A stretch of 64,000 bases of DNA from Pseudomonas sp. JQ170C (GTDB lineage Bacteria > Pseudomonadota > Gammaproteobacteria > Pseudomonadales > Pseudomonadaceae), in assembly GCF_035581345.1 (NCBI RefSeq), contig NZ_CP141608.1, positions 5,300,501-5,364,500 on the forward strand. The letters are read 5' to 3'. The translations under genes and the position numbers were made by a program. Shown piece by piece: positions 11,558 to 20,618 of this stretch (its first letter is position 1; every line of letters starts with the position of its first letter). Below the pieces are notes generated by a model that did no database searches, was not told where the DNA came from, and was given only the letters and a program-made list of their open reading frames with translations.

Positions 11558-12595
11558 ATGAAACTCTCCCCCGCCCAGCTCAACAAGCACCTGCAAAGCC
11601 CGCTCGCACCGGTCTACGTGATCAGTGGCGACGACCCGTTGCTGTGCCAGGAAGCTGCCGACGCCATTCGCGGCGCGGCACGCCAGCAAGGCTTCGACGA
11701 GCGCCAGGTGTTCAGTGCCGACGCCAACTTCGACTGGGGCACCCTGCTCCAGGCCGGTGCCAGCCTCTCCCTGTTCGCCCAGCGCCGCCTGCTGGAACTG
11801 CGCCTGCCCTCGGGGAAGCCAGGCGACAAGGGCGCGGCAGCCCTGATCGAATACTGCTCCCGGCCTGCCGAAGACACCCTGCTGCTGATCAGCCTGCCCA
11901 AGCTCGACGGCAGTGCGCAGAAGACCAAATGGGGCAAAGCACTGATTGAAGGCTCACAGGTCCAGTTCATACAGATCTGGCCGGTCGATGCCCAGCAACT
12001 GCCGCAGTGGATCAACCAGCGCCTGTCCCAGGCAGGACTGTCGGCCCAGCGTGATGCCGTTGATCTGATCGCTGCCCGGGTCGAAGGCAACTTGCTTGCC
12101 GCCGCCCAGGAAATCGAAAAGCTCAAGCTGCTGGCAGAAGGCAATCAGATCACTGTCGAAACCGTGCAGGCTGCCGTGGCCGACAGCGCCCGCTTCGATG
12201 TCTTCGGCCTGGTCGATGCGATCCTCAACGGCGAGGCCGCTCATGCCCTGCGCATGCTCGAAGGCTTGCGCGGCGAAGGCGTCGAGCCGCCGGTGATCCT
12301 CTGGGCCCTGGCCCGTGAGTTACGCCTGCTGGCGAGCCTGGCCCAGCAATTCAGCCAGGGCGTGCCGCTGGACAAAGCGTTCAGCCAGGCACGACCACCG
12401 GTCTGGGACAAGCGCAAGCCGCTGATGAGCAAGGCCCTGCAGCGTCTTTCGGCGCAGCGCTGGAGCCAACTGCTGCAAGATGCCCAGCGCATCGACGCAC
12501 AAATCAAAGGCCAGGCCCAGGGCTCGCCCTGGACCAGCCTGGCGCGGCTTTCGCTGTTGATGGCGGGGCAGCGGCTGACATTGCCTGCCGAGTGA
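11558..12595 (+). CDS. holA: DNA polymerase III subunit delta
   Basis: The protein has 345 residues, as expected for HolA. It belongs to the clamp-loader complex and opens the beta sliding clamp. The N-terminal domain starts MKLSPAQLNKHLQSPLAPVYVISGDDPLLCQEA, typical of the family, and the C-terminal helical collar domain is present. It lacks a functional P-loop, as is normal for delta. It follows lptE by 36 bases and is probably read from the leuS promoter. Confidence 0.95.
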   Translation: MKLSPAQLNKHLQSPLAPVYVISGDDPLLCQEAADAIRGAARQQGFDERQVFSADANFDWGTLLQAGASLSLFAQRRLLELRLPSGKPGDKGAAALIEYCSRPAEDTLLLISLPKLDGSAQKTKWGKALIEGSQVQFIQIWPVDAQQLPQWINQRLSQAGLSAQRDAVDLIAARVEGNLLAAAQEIEKLKLLAEGNQITVETVQAAVADSARFDVFGLVDAILNGEAAHALRMLEGLRGEGVEPPVILWALARELRLLASLAQQFSQGVPLDKAFSQARPPVWDKRKPLMSKALQRLSAQRWSQLLQDAQRIDAQIKGQAQGSPWTSLARLSLLMAGQRLTLPAE

Positions 12596-12609
12596 CCCCA
12601 TCCGCTCGG

Positions 12610-12632
12610 TAGGAACGGGCTTGCCCCGCGAT
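12610..12632 (-). repeat. Single REP half-element
   Basis: A lone copy related to the core GCGGGGCAAGCCCGCTCCTA (here with one change, AGGAACGGGC) lies between holA and arfA. It has no inverted partner nearby. Confidence 0.7.
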
Positions 12633-12681
12633 GCGTTCAATCCTATATTCGCGCCACAACCCACCCAGAGGTCATCCTCCC

Positions 12682-12846
12682 ATGAGCAAAAAACCCACAA
12701 AAGCCCGGCCCAACAAGGCCAAATCACTCATCGCCCAACCGCTGTTCCGCTGCCGCCAGGAACAACCCGGCAAAGGCAAAGGCAGCTACCGCCGCGAAGC
12801 CTTCCAATCGAGAGATTGGGAGGCTTCTTACTTTTTGGCCGCATAA
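12682..12846 (+). CDS. arfA: Alternative ribosome-rescue factor ArfA
   Basis: A 54-residue basic protein started at ATG 12682. The core PLFRCRQEQPGKGKGSY followed by RR and DWEAS matches the ArfA family, which frees ribosomes stalled on non-stop mRNA by recruiting RF2. The last third of the coding region forms a 14-bp hairpin with a short T-run (12796-12836), as in E. coli arfA, where the mRNA is cut or ended inside the gene so that the full protein is made only when tmRNA is short. The full-length frame continues 3 codons past the T-run to TAA. The identification rests on the conserved core only. Confidence 0.85.
   Translation: MSKKPTKARPNKAKSLIAQPLFRCRQEQPGKGKGSYRREAFQSRDWEASYFLAA
12796..12836 (+). 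terminator. Hairpin and T-run inside arfA
   Basis: The arms 12796-12809 and 12814-12827 pair over 14 bp (one G-U) around a GAGA tetraloop, followed by TTACTTTTT. This has the form of an intrinsic terminator and of an RNase III site. It lies before the stop codon, so transcripts ending here would be non-stop. Confidence 0.75.
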
Positions 12847-12907
12847 AGGCAAGATTTCAGCAGGCATGATATGGTCGGCACCTGACCTGAAATACCTGGA
12901 CCTGTGC

Positions 12908-14224
12908 ATGCCCCTTTGTCTTTCCCGTCGTTGGCAGCCTCGCCAACTGATTGCCGCCTCCAGCCTCATCTTCCTTGTCGCCTGCGCGGAAAAACCCACC
13001 GCCGCCGATGCACTGCCGCTGGCGCCCGCCCAGCCTGCTCCGGTCGTGACCGTGCCGAACCCGGCAGTCGACACCAGCAGCGAAATCCAACCGCTGCAAA
13101 CCTTTGCCCAATGGCAGGCAGGCTTCCGTCAGCAAGCCCTGCAAGCAGGCATCAAGCCCACCACCTTCGATAGCGCTTTCCTTGGCGTCACGCCCGATAT
13201 GGACGTGGTCAAGGCCGACCGCAGCCAGCCGGAGTTCACTCGCCCGGTGTGGGAATACCTCGACGGCGCCCTGTCGCCGCTGCGCGTGCGCAACGGTAAA
13301 GCCCTGCTGGAAAAACACGCCGTCCTGCTCGGCCAGATCGAACAACGCTACGGCGTCGACCGCGATGTGCTGGTCTCGGTCTGGGGCATGGAAAGCAACT
13401 TCGGCCAGTTCCAGGGTAGCAAGTCCGTCATCCGCTCCCTGGCTACCCTGGCCTACGAAGGCCGCCGTCCGGCCTTTGCCCAGGCCCAGTTGATCGCCGC
13501 CCTGCAGATTCTGCAAAACGGCGATATCCAGCCTGATGCCATGCGCGGTTCCTGGGCGGGTGCCATGGGCCAGACCCAGTTCATCCCCACCACCTACAAC
13601 ACCCATGCGGTGGATTTCGACGGCGATGGCCGCCGGGATATCTGGAACAGTTCTGCCGATGCACTGGCGTCTACCGCCCATTACCTGCAGAGCTCCGGCT
13701 GGAAACGCGGGGAGCCTTGGGGTTTTGAGGTGCAATTGCCTACCGGCTTCGACTACTGGCTCGCCGATGGCGCCCAGCGCAAGAGCGTGGCCGAGTGGAT
13801 GCAACTGGGCCTGAAACTGCCGGCCGGCGTACGCCTGCCTGGCGGCAGCGAACAGCTCTCCGCCGCCCTACTGCTGCCCGCGGGCTATCGCGGCCCGGCA
13901 TTTTTGGTGCTGGACAACTTCCGCGCCATTCTCAAGTACAACAACTCCTCGTCCTACGCGATGGCGGTTGGCCTGCTGAGCCAGCGCTTCACTGGCTCGG
14001 GCTATATCGCCGGCAGCTGGCCGAAGGATGATCTGCCGCTCAGCCGCAGCGAGCGCGTGGAGCTGCAAACCCTGCTCAGCGCCAAGAACTACGACGCCGG
14101 TGCTGCCGACGGCATTATCGGCGCCAACACCCGCAAGGCGATCCGTAGTGCGCAACAGGCACAGGGCTGGCCCGCCGATGGCTACCCGACCCACAAGTTG
14201 CTGGAAAGCCTGCGCCAGCGCTGA
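12908..14224 (+). CDS. Lytic murein transglycosylase, MltB-like lipoprotein with peptidoglycan-binding domain
   Basis: The protein has 438 residues from ATG 12908; the start puts a lipoprotein signal at the N-terminus with lipobox LVAC (Cys26). The SLT_2 catalytic domain has its catalytic Glu162 in VWGMESNFG and the family motif GSWAGAMGQTQFIP. A C-terminal PG_binding_1 domain is seen in LQTLLSAKNYDAGAADGI and the following 40 residues. The enzyme cleaves MurNAc-GlcNAc bonds to 1,6-anhydro products at the outer-membrane inner face. A second relative, without lipobox or PG-binding domain, lies at 19.6-20.6 kb. A strong terminator follows the stop. Confidence 0.92.
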   Translation: MPLCLSRRWQPRQLIAASSLIFLVACAEKPTAADALPLAPAQPAPVVTVPNPAVDTSSEIQPLQTFAQWQAGFRQQALQAGIKPTTFDSAFLGVTPDMDVVKADRSQPEFTRPVWEYLDGALSPLRVRNGKALLEKHAVLLGQIEQRYGVDRDVLVSVWGMESNFGQFQGSKSVIRSLATLAYEGRRPAFAQAQLIAALQILQNGDIQPDAMRGSWAGAMGQTQFIPTTYNTHAVDFDGDGRRDIWNSSADALASTAHYLQSSGWKRGEPWGFEVQLPTGFDYWLADGAQRKSVAEWMQLGLKLPAGVRLPGGSEQLSAALLLPAGYRGPAFLVLDNFRAILKYNNSSSYAMAVGLLSQRFTGSGYIAGSWPKDDLPLSRSERVELQTLLSAKNYDAGAADGIIGANTRKAIRSAQQAQGWPADGYPTHKLLESLRQR

Positions 14225-14227
14225 ACG

Positions 14228-14257
14228 AAAAACGCCCCTTCAACGGGGCGTTTTTTA
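14228..14257. terminator. Bidirectional rho-independent terminator
   Basis: The stem AAAAACGCCCC/GGGGCGTTTTT with a 6-base loop is followed by T-runs in both directions. It serves the transglycosylase gene on the plus strand and ldcA on the minus strand, and it covers the ldcA stop codon. Confidence 0.92.
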
Positions 14258-15214
14258 TTGCGCGAACAAATCCTGCTGCAACAGCAGTCGATGACGGTCA
14301 GCGTCCAGATGTACCTGAGCACCCAGGGGCAACGTCAGGTTGGGATCACAGTGTCCGCTACGCCATCCGGCCAGCACCGGAATGTGCAAGGGCTCGAACA
14401 TCTGCCTGAAAATCGGCGCGAGCTGCGCCAGCTCCAGACCTGCAAAGTCACCCACCAGTACACCACGAAGCCCCTCGAACTTACCGGCCAGGCGCAACTG
14501 GGTCAGCAGGCGGTCGATGCGGTACAGCGGTTCGTTGACGTCCTCGATGAACAGGATGCCGCCCTGGCAGTGCACTTCTGCAGGGGTGTTCAAGGTGGCG
14601 CACAGCATCGCCAGGTTACCGCCGGTCAAACGGCCTGAGGCGGCACCAGAAACGATCGTAGTCAATGGGTAGGCCTGCGGGTGCTCCAAGGTGTCACCCC
14701 GCCCGAGACGGCCCCTGAGCAGCTCAAACAGCGACGCCACGGTGGGTTCCTGCTTGTTGGCCAGTAGCTCGGACTTGAGCATCGCGCCATGGAAGGTCAC
14801 GAAACCGGAATGCCGGGCGATGGCGCTGTGCAAGGCGGTGATATCGCTGTAGCCCACCAGCGGCTTGGGATGACGACGCAACAGCTCATAGTCGATGCCA
14901 TCGAGCAGGCGCATGCTGCCATACCCCCCTCGCAGGCAGATGATGGCGTCGATATCCGTGGCAGCAAACGCTGCATGCAGGTCGGCCAGACGTCGCGCAT
15001 CACTTCCGGCCAGATACCCCTCGGCTTCCGTTACCCCCGGATAGACCCGGCACTGGTAACCGCGATCCGTGAACCACTGGAGGGCCTTGAGCGTATCCAG
15101 CTGGGCAGGCCCGGCCGGTGCGATGATGGCGATACGGCCGTTGTCGGGCAGTGCCTTGGGCAACAGCGGGCTGCAGGCCGCTGCTTCGTGCTGATAGTCG
15201 ATCGGCAGATTCAT
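14255..15214 (-). CDS. ldcA: Muramoyltetrapeptide (LD-) carboxypeptidase
   Basis: The protein has 319 residues from ATG 15214, which follows AAGGAGA by 8 bases; an in-frame ATG at 15247 lacks such a site. It belongs to the S66 family: the Ser nucleophile lies in PLVGYSDITALH, and GGYG is the usual substrate-pocket motif. LdcA removes the terminal D-Ala from the tetrapeptide of recycled muropeptides in the cytoplasm. It lies at the downstream end of a block of cell-wall genes, next to lytic transglycosylases that produce its substrates. Confidence 0.93.
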   Translation of the reverse strand: MNLPIDYQHEAAACSPLLPKALPDNGRIAIIAPAGPAQLDTLKALQWFTDRGYQCRVYPGVTEAEGYLAGSDARRLADLHAAFAATDIDAIICLRGGYGSMRLLDGIDYELLRRHPKPLVGYSDITALHSAIARHSGFVTFHGAMLKSELLANKQEPTVASLFELLRGRLGRGDTLEHPQAYPLTTIVSGAASGRLTGGNLAMLCATLNTPAEVHCQGGILFIEDVNEPLYRIDRLLTQLRLAGKFEGLRGVLVGDFAGLELAQLAPIFRQMFEPLHIPVLAGWRSGHCDPNLTLPLGAQVHLDADRHRLLLQQDLFAQ

Positions 15215-15243
15215 CCAGACGTCTCCTTGTAAGGACCGGGCAA

Positions 15244-15284
15244 ACAAAAATGCCGATGTCGCTGGTCAGCGAACATCGGCATTC
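15244..15284 (-). terminator. Terminator of the lipA transcript
   Basis: Read on the minus strand, an outer stem ATGCCGATGT/ACATCGGCAT encloses an inner CGCTG/CAGCG stem and is followed by TTTTTG. It lies 17 bases after the lipA stop. Confidence 0.85.
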
Positions 15285-15300
15285 AGGTACCAGCCTTCGA

Positions 15301-16299
15301 TCAAAGCTTGATCTTGGCCTCATGCGCCTGCTGGTCGGCGTGATACGAAGAACGCACCAATGGGCCGGAAGCGACGTTCTTGAAGCCCATCTTGTAGCCT
15401 TCCTCGGCGAACCAGGCGAAGGTGTCCGGGTGCACGAAACGCTGCACCGGCAAGTGGCTGCGCGATGGCTGCAGGTACTGGCCCAGGGTCAGCATGTCGA
15501 TGTTGTGCTCGCGCATGCGATGCATCACTTCGATCACTTCTTCGTCGGTCTCGCCCAGGCCCAGCATCAGGCCGGACTTGGTCGGTACGTGCGGCACCAG
15601 TTCCTTGAACTTCTGCAGCAGGGTCAGCGACCACTGGTAGTCGGAGCCCGGACGCGCAGCCTTGTACAGGCGCGGGACGGTTTCAAGGTTGTGGTTGAAC
15701 ACATCCGGTGGCGTTTCGGCGGTGATCGCCAACGCTACGTCCATGCGACCACGGTAATCCGGTACCAGGGTCTCGAGCTGTACGCCCGGCGACAAGGCGC
15801 GGATCTCGCGGATGCAGTCGGCAAAGTGCTGGGCACCGCCGTCACGCAGGTCGTCGCGGTCTACCGAGGTAATCACCACGTACTTCAAGCGCAGGTCGGC
15901 AATGGCAACTGCCAGGTTCTTCGGCTCGTCGACGTCCAGTGGTTTCGGGCGGCCATGGCCGACGTCACAGAACGGGCAACGACGGGTGCAGATGTCACCC
16001 ATGATCATGAACGTCGCAGTACCACCGGAGAAGCACTCGCCCAGGTTCGGGCAGGATGCCTCTTCACACACACTGTGCAGCTTGTGTTTACGCAGCAGTT
16101 GCTTGATACGGTCGACTTCCGGCGAAACCGGAATACGCACGCGAATCCAGTCAGGCTTTTTCGGCAGCTCGTCGGTGGGGATGATCTTTACCGGGATACG
16201 CGCAACTTTCTCTGCGCCACGCAGCTTTACGCCGGCTTCGACCTTGGGGCGTGGCGCCGGTGTCACGGTTTGCACTGGTTCTTGCACAACAGTAGTCAT
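15301..16299 (-). CDS. lipA: Lipoyl synthase
   Basis: The protein has 332 residues. LipA is a radical-SAM enzyme that inserts two sulfurs into the octanoyl group on lipoyl domains of PDH, OGDH and GcvH. The auxiliary cluster motif [12 protein letters not shown] and the radical-SAM motif [10 protein letters not shown] are intact. The N-terminal 40 residues are Pro/Val-rich ([19 protein letters not shown]). It follows lipB by 2 bases, and a strong terminator stands after it. Confidence 0.97.
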   Translation of the reverse strand: MTTVVQEPVQTVTPAPRPKVEAGVKLRGAEKVARIPVKIIPTDELPKKPDWIRVRIPVSPEVDRIKQLLRKHKLHSVCEEASCPNLGECFSGGTATFMIMGDICTRRCPFCDVGHGRPKPLDVDEPKNLAVAIADLRLKYVVITSVDRDDLRDGGAQHFADCIREIRALSPGVQLETLVPDYRGRMDVALAITAETPPDVFNHNLETVPRLYKAARPGSDYQWSLTLLQKFKELVPHVPTKSGLMLGLGETDEEVIEVMHRMREHNIDMLTLGQYLQPSRSHLPVQRFVHPDTFAWFAEEGYKMGFKNVASGPLVRSSYHADQQAHEAKIKL

Positions 16300-16301
16300 A
16301 T

Positions 16302-16949
16302 TCAGAAGATTCCGCCCGTAAGGGTCGTCTGCTCAGCATAGTCGAGGTGCTTGACCAGCTGCCCGCGCAGCCTTGCCCTTACCTCAGAGAGTTCGATCGG
16401 GCCTGCCTGGTCGCTCAGCTGGGTCATGGCCAGCCCCGCATACCCGCAGGGGTTAATCCGGCGGAATGGCGCAAGGTCCATGTCCACGTTCAGGGCAAGG
16501 CCATGGAAGGAACAGCCATTGCGAATCCGCAAGCCGAGGGAGGCGATTTTTGCCCCATCGACATAGACGCCCGGCGCATCGGCCTTGGCCGCCGCCTCGA
16601 CGTTGTAACTGGCGAGCAATTCGATCAGGCAGCGCTCCATGCGGCTGACCAGATCGCGCACACCGAAACCGAGTCGGCGTACGTCCAGCAATAGGTAGGC
16701 CACCAACTGGCCCGGACCGTGATAGGTCACCTGGCCTCCGCGATCGGTCTGCACCACCGGGATGTCACCCGGTATCAACAGATGCTCGGCCTTGCCCGCC
16801 TGGCCCTGGGTGAACACCGCCGGGTGCTCCACCAGCCAGATTTCGTCGCCTGTTTCAGGGCCGCGCTGGTCGGTGAACCGACGCATGGCCTCAAGCACAG
16901 GCTCGTAAGGCAGTAATCCGAGTTCACGAAAGCCGAGGCTCGCCGGCAT
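16302..16949 (-). CDS. lipB: Octanoyltransferase LipB
   Basis: The protein has 215 residues from ATG 16949, which overlaps the ybeD stop as ATGA; a GTG one codon earlier is possible. It moves octanoate from ACP to lipoyl domains. Family motifs are [18 protein letters not shown] and [20 protein letters not shown]; the latter carries the catalytic Lys (first residue) and Cys (NGCSFHG). It supplies the substrate of LipA, which follows it directly. Confidence 0.96.
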   Translation of the reverse strand: MPASLGFRELGLLPYEPVLEAMRRFTDQRGPETGDEIWLVEHPAVFTQGQAGKAEHLLIPGDIPVVQTDRGGQVTYHGPGQLVAYLLLDVRRLGFGVRDLVSRMERCLIELLASYNVEAAAKADAPGVYVDGAKIASLGLRIRNGCSFHGLALNVDMDLAPFRRINPCGYAGLAMTQLSDQAGPIELSEVRARLRGQLVKHLDYAEQTTLTGGIF

Positions 16950-17224
16950 CACAGCACCATTTTCACGATTCCGGTAGCACGCAGGGCACTGTTGATGTTG
17001 TGCAGCTGGTCTTCACCGGTGGCGACGATGTGCAATTGCACGGTGGTGTACTTGCCTTCCTTGCTCTGGCGCTCGGCCAGGGTCTTGAGATCGACTTCAG
17101 CGTATTTCTTGAGGATCTCGATCACCGTGTCCTTGAAATTGACCACGGTGTCGCCGATTACCTTGATCGGATAATCAGCGCAGGGGAATTCGATTTTGTG
17201 CGACTTGACGTCTGGTTCGGTCAT
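16949..17224 (-). CDS. ybeD: DUF493 family protein YbeD
   Basis: The protein has 91 residues from ATG 17224 ([22 protein letters not shown]); a longer upstream frame reads through a hairpin and is not used. It has the ferredoxin-like DUF493/UPF0250 fold: a compact ACT-like domain often found between dacA and lipB. Its role is not established; position suggests a regulatory part in lipoylation. Translation is coupled to lipB through an ATGA overlap. Confidence 0.93.
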   Translation of the reverse strand: MTEPDVKSHKIEFPCADYPIKVIGDTVVNFKDTVIEILKKYAEVDLKTLAERQSKEGKYTTVQLHIVATGEDQLHNINSALRATGIVKMVL

Positions 17225-17258
17225 GGCGGTAACGGCCTCGTAAGCCGTGGCAACAACA

Positions 17259-17286
17259 ACGCCCCCGCATGTGCAGGCGGGGGCGT
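17259..17286 (-). terminator. GC hairpin between dacA and ybeD
   Basis: A 10-bp perfect stem ACGCCCCCGC/GCGGGGGCGT with an 8-base loop is followed on the minus strand by TTGTTGTTG. It probably ends or attenuates the dacA transcript. Confidence 0.55.
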
Positions 17287-17300
17287 GGCAGGTCACGATA

Positions 17301-18461
17301 TCAGTTGAACAACCCGTAGAAGAATAGCCGAATGCTATCCCAGACTCGACGGAAGAAACCACCTTCCTCCACAGGCTCCAGCGCGATCAGGTCAGCGCTG
17401 TGAACCACTTTGTCATCCAGTTTGACTTCCACTTTACCAATCACGTCACCTTTGGCGATCGGCGCCATCAGCTGTGGGTTCATGGTCATGCTTGCGGCCA
17501 GGCGTTTCAATTGGCCTTTAGGCAAAGTCATGCTCAGGTCGTTGGCCAGACCGGCCTTGACCTGGCTGGTGGTGCCCTTCCAGACCGGTGACTGGGCCAG
17601 CTCGGTACCCTTCTGGTAGAAGGTCTGGGTTTCAAAGAAGCGGAAACCGTAGGTCAGCAGCTTCTGGGTTTCGGCGGCACGGGACTGCTCGCTGTTGGTA
17701 CCGAAGACCACGGCGATCAGGCGCATGCCATCACGTACGGCCGAGGACACCATGCAGTAGCCGGCTTCGTCGGTGTGGCCGGTTTTCAGGCCATCGACGG
17801 TCTTGTCGCGCCACAGCAGGAGGTTGCGGTTTGGCTGCTTGATGTTGTTCCAGAAGAACTCCTTCTGCGAGTAGATCGCATAGTGAGCCGGGTCTTCGTG
17901 GATGATCGCGCGGGCCAGCACGGCCATGTCGTGAGCCGACGAGTAATGCTCGGGGTTCGGCAGGCCGGTCGGGTTCATGAAGTGGCTGTTGGTCATGCCC
18001 AGGTCAGCGGCGGTCTTGTTCATCATGTCGGCGAACGCGTCTTCGCTGCCGGCGATGTGCTCGGCCAGGGCGACACTGGCGTCGTTGCCCGACTGGATGA
18101 TGATGCCGTGCAGCAGGTCGCTGACGCTGACCTGGGTGCCGACCTTGATGAACATACGCGAACCGCCGGTACGCCAGGCGTTTTCGCTGACGGTGACCGG
18201 ATCGTTTTCACCGATCTGCCCGCGACGGATATCCAGGGTCGCGATGTAGGCGGTCATCAGCTTGGTCAGACTGGCCGGCGGCAAACGCTCGTCACCATTG
18301 TTCTCGACCAGGACATTACCGCTGGAAGCTTCCATGAGCACGTAGGACTTGGCTGCCAGTTGCGGCGGCGACGGCATCATCTGCTCTGCTGCAAACGCAG
18401 CAGGGGTGATCATCAGCGGTACAAGCAGGCAAAGGCGTTTGGCAAAGCTGGTTATGTTCAT
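17301..18461 (-). CDS. dacA: D-alanyl-D-alanine carboxypeptidase (PBP5/6 type)
   Basis: The protein has 386 residues with a signal peptide (cleavage after AFA near residue 24). The penicillin-binding motifs are S64-L-T-K67, S124-G-N126 and K226-T-G228. A C-terminal PBP5_C domain and an amphipathic tail (FFRRVWDSIRLFFYGLF) anchor it to the outer face of the inner membrane. It trims the terminal D-Ala of pentapeptides and so limits cross-linking. It belongs to the cell-wall block with rlpA, the MltB-type gene, rodA and mrdA. Confidence 0.96.
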   Translation of the reverse strand: MNITSFAKRLCLLVPLMITPAAFAAEQMMPSPPQLAAKSYVLMEASSGNVLVENNGDERLPPASLTKLMTAYIATLDIRRGQIGENDPVTVSENAWRTGGSRMFIKVGTQVSVSDLLHGIIIQSGNDASVALAEHIAGSEDAFADMMNKTAADLGMTNSHFMNPTGLPNPEHYSSAHDMAVLARAIIHEDPAHYAIYSQKEFFWNNIKQPNRNLLLWRDKTVDGLKTGHTDEAGYCMVSSAVRDGMRLIAVVFGTNSEQSRAAETQKLLTYGFRFFETQTFYQKGTELAQSPVWKGTTSQVKAGLANDLSMTLPKGQLKRLAASMTMNPQLMAPIAKGDVIGKVEVKLDDKVVHSADLIALEPVEEGGFFRRVWDSIRLFFYGLFN

Positions 18462-18595
18462 CCGTCTCTCGAAATGGCTAATGGGCTCATGCCCTTATGG
18501 GCAAAACGTCTTCAGGCGCTGGGCCTTGCGAGCAAAACCGCCATTGTACATGGCGGTCAGGCCCGCTTGCATGACAAACCGACCAGTCCCCCCGG

Positions 18596-19591
18596 TCAGT
18601 CTGCCGTCACAACTTTGGGCTGGCCCAGATTGGCCAGACGCACACTGTCCTGCATTTGTTGGGCTTCGCCCTGGCTGTTGATCGGCCCCAGGCGTACCCG
18701 GTGCAGGGTTTGCTGGTTACGCACCACCGAACTGATGAAGACCGGGGCACTGACCATGCTGCTCAACTTGGAGCGCAGCAGCTCGGCGGCGTCCGGGTTG
18801 GCAAAGGCGCCGACCTGCAAGTAAAGACCATTGGCGGCCTGGGCACTGTTACTGGCGACCTGGAGCGGCACAACCGCGGCGGCATGTTGCTGCGGTGGCG
18901 GGGTCCATTGCTCGACCGCACCGGTGCTGACAGGCAGTGTCTGGGTCTGGGCGACCTGGGGCTGATTGAGCACCATCGGCGCCGGCTGACCGCGCTGGGC
19001 CCACCATTGCTTGGGATCGATACCCTCGACACGCACGCGCGCGGTGCCGGTTTCGGCATAGCCGAGCTTCTTCGCTGCCGCATAGGACAGGTCGATGATG
19101 CGGTCGGAGTAGAACGGCCCACGGTCGTTGACCCGCAGGATCACGCTGCGCTGGTTGTCCAGGTTGGTGACCTTGACGTAGGCCGGCAGCGGCAGGGTCT
19201 TGTGCGCAGCACTCATGCCATAGAGGTCATAGACCTCACCGTTGGCGGTGTTCTGGCCGTGGAACTTGGTGCCGTACCAGGACGCCGTACCCTCGGCGCG
19301 GTAATTGCGCGACTCCTGGATCGGGAAGTAGGTCTTGCCCAGCACCGTGTAGGGGTTGGCCTTGTAGTTGCCAGTGTGCACAGTCGGCGTGGCGTCAGGG
19401 ATCTTCGACACATCGACGTCCCACCACGGCGCGCCATCCTTGTGGGCACGGTTGATGTCCAGGCCGGGCTTGGCCTTCACCACCGTAGGGCCTTGCGGCG
19501 CCGGCTTGCTCGAAGAGCAACTGGCCAGCAACAGGCCCAGGGCCGCGCAGCCGATCAGTTTCAGAGAGGTTTCAGAAAACATTACGCGCAT
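18596..19591 (-). CDS. rlpA: Septal ring lytic transglycosylase RlpA
   Basis: The protein has 331 residues. A lipoprotein signal ends in lipobox LASC (Cys25). The double-psi beta-barrel domain spans about residues 95-190, with TASWYGTKFHGQNTANGE and RVNDRGPFYSDRIIDLS, and carries the expected catalytic-site Asp and His. A SPOR domain (GLYLQVGAFANPDAAELL onward) lies at the C-terminus and binds denuded glycans at the septum. In P. aeruginosa RlpA cleaves peptide-free glycan strands. The start codon overlaps the stop of the upstream MltB-like gene. Confidence 0.95.
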   Translation of the reverse strand: MRVMFSETSLKLIGCAALGLLLASCSSSKPAPQGPTVVKAKPGLDINRAHKDGAPWWDVDVSKIPDATPTVHTGNYKANPYTVLGKTYFPIQESRNYRAEGTASWYGTKFHGQNTANGEVYDLYGMSAAHKTLPLPAYVKVTNLDNQRSVILRVNDRGPFYSDRIIDLSYAAAKKLGYAETGTARVRVEGIDPKQWWAQRGQPAPMVLNQPQVAQTQTLPVSTGAVEQWTPPPQQHAAAVVPLQVASNSAQAANGLYLQVGAFANPDAAELLRSKLSSMVSAPVFISSVVRNQQTLHRVRLGPINSQGEAQQMQDSVRLANLGQPKVVTAD

Positions 19592-20601
19592 TACTTGGCG
19601 CCCCGTGCTTGAACCAGCAGGTCCGATAGCTGATGTACCGCCATGGCGTACATCACGCTGCGGTTGTAGCGAGTGATCGCGTAGAAATTCTTCAGGCCCA
19701 GCCAGTATTCAGGGCCGTTGTCACCTTCGAGCCGAAAGGCGGTGACCGGCAGATCATCGCGCAGCGCATCATGACTCGACCAGCCCAGTACCCGCAACTC
19801 CCCGACCGTCTTGACCGCGTCTATACCGGGGCTCAGGCCCTCGTCGACACGCTCGCCGCTGACCGAGGCACGGCTGACCACCTGCTCACCCGCTACCCAA
19901 CCGTGACGCTTGAAGTAGCTGGCGACACTGCCGATGGCATCGTCCGGGTTGTTCCAGATATTGATGTGGCCATCGCCGTCAAAGTCCACGGCGTAGGCGC
20001 GAAAGCTGCTCGGCATGAACTGCGGCAGGCCCATGGCGCCGGCATAGGAACCCTTGAGGGTCAGCGGATCGACCTGCTCTTCGCGGGACAGCAGCAGGAA
20101 CTCGCGCAGTTCCTTGCGGAAAAACTCGCTGCGCGGCGGGTAATCGAAGCCCAGGGTCGACAGCGCGTCGATCACCCGGTAATTGCCGGTGTTACGGCCG
20201 AAGAAGGTTTCGACGCCGATGATCGACACGATCACCTGGGCCGGTACACCGTACTCTTTCTCGGCGCGCGCCAGAGTGGCCTCGTGCTGGCGCCAGAAGT
20301 CCACACCGCGTGCCACCCGGGCGTCGGTGAGGAACATCGGACGATAATCCTTCCAGGGTTTGACCCGCTCGGCGGGCCGGGAAATGGCGTCGAGGATCGA
20401 CTGTTTGCGCTGAACATCGCGAAACACATCCATCAATTGTTCGCCGGCAAAACCATAGTCGCGGGTCATCTCGCCGACGAACTCGGCCACCTGCGGTGAG
20501 CCGTCATAGTCCCCGGCGGTCGCCTGCTGTGCTCCACCGAGCAGGCCGAACAGGCCAACCCAGGGCGCGCAACGAGCGGCCCAGCCACGCATAAATTGCA
20601 T
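19591..20601 (-). CDS. mltB: Lytic murein transglycosylase B family (SltB1/MltB)
   Basis: The protein has 336 residues from ATG 20601, preceded by AAGGTG; an ATG at 20637 inside rodA is the alternative. A cleavable signal peptide (cut near ATAG, residues 27-30) without lipobox makes it periplasmic and soluble, unlike the MltB-type gene at 12.9 kb. The catalytic Glu131 lies in SIIGVETFFGRNTGNY, and GSYAGAMGLPQFMPSSFR is the second family motif. In P. aeruginosa the equivalent gene is sltB1. It lies between rodA and rlpA and overlaps rlpA by one base. Confidence 0.94.
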   Translation of the reverse strand: MQFMRGWAARCAPWVGLFGLLGGAQQATAGDYDGSPQVAEFVGEMTRDYGFAGEQLMDVFRDVQRKQSILDAISRPAERVKPWKDYRPMFLTDARVARGVDFWRQHEATLARAEKEYGVPAQVIVSIIGVETFFGRNTGNYRVIDALSTLGFDYPPRSEFFRKELREFLLLSREEQVDPLTLKGSYAGAMGLPQFMPSSFRAYAVDFDGDGHINIWNNPDDAIGSVASYFKRHGWVAGEQVVSRASVSGERVDEGLSPGIDAVKTVGELRVLGWSSHDALRDDLPVTAFRLEGDNGPEYWLGLKNFYAITRYNRSVMYAMAVHQLSDLLVQARGAK

Positions 20602-20618
20602 GTAATTCTTCACCTTAT

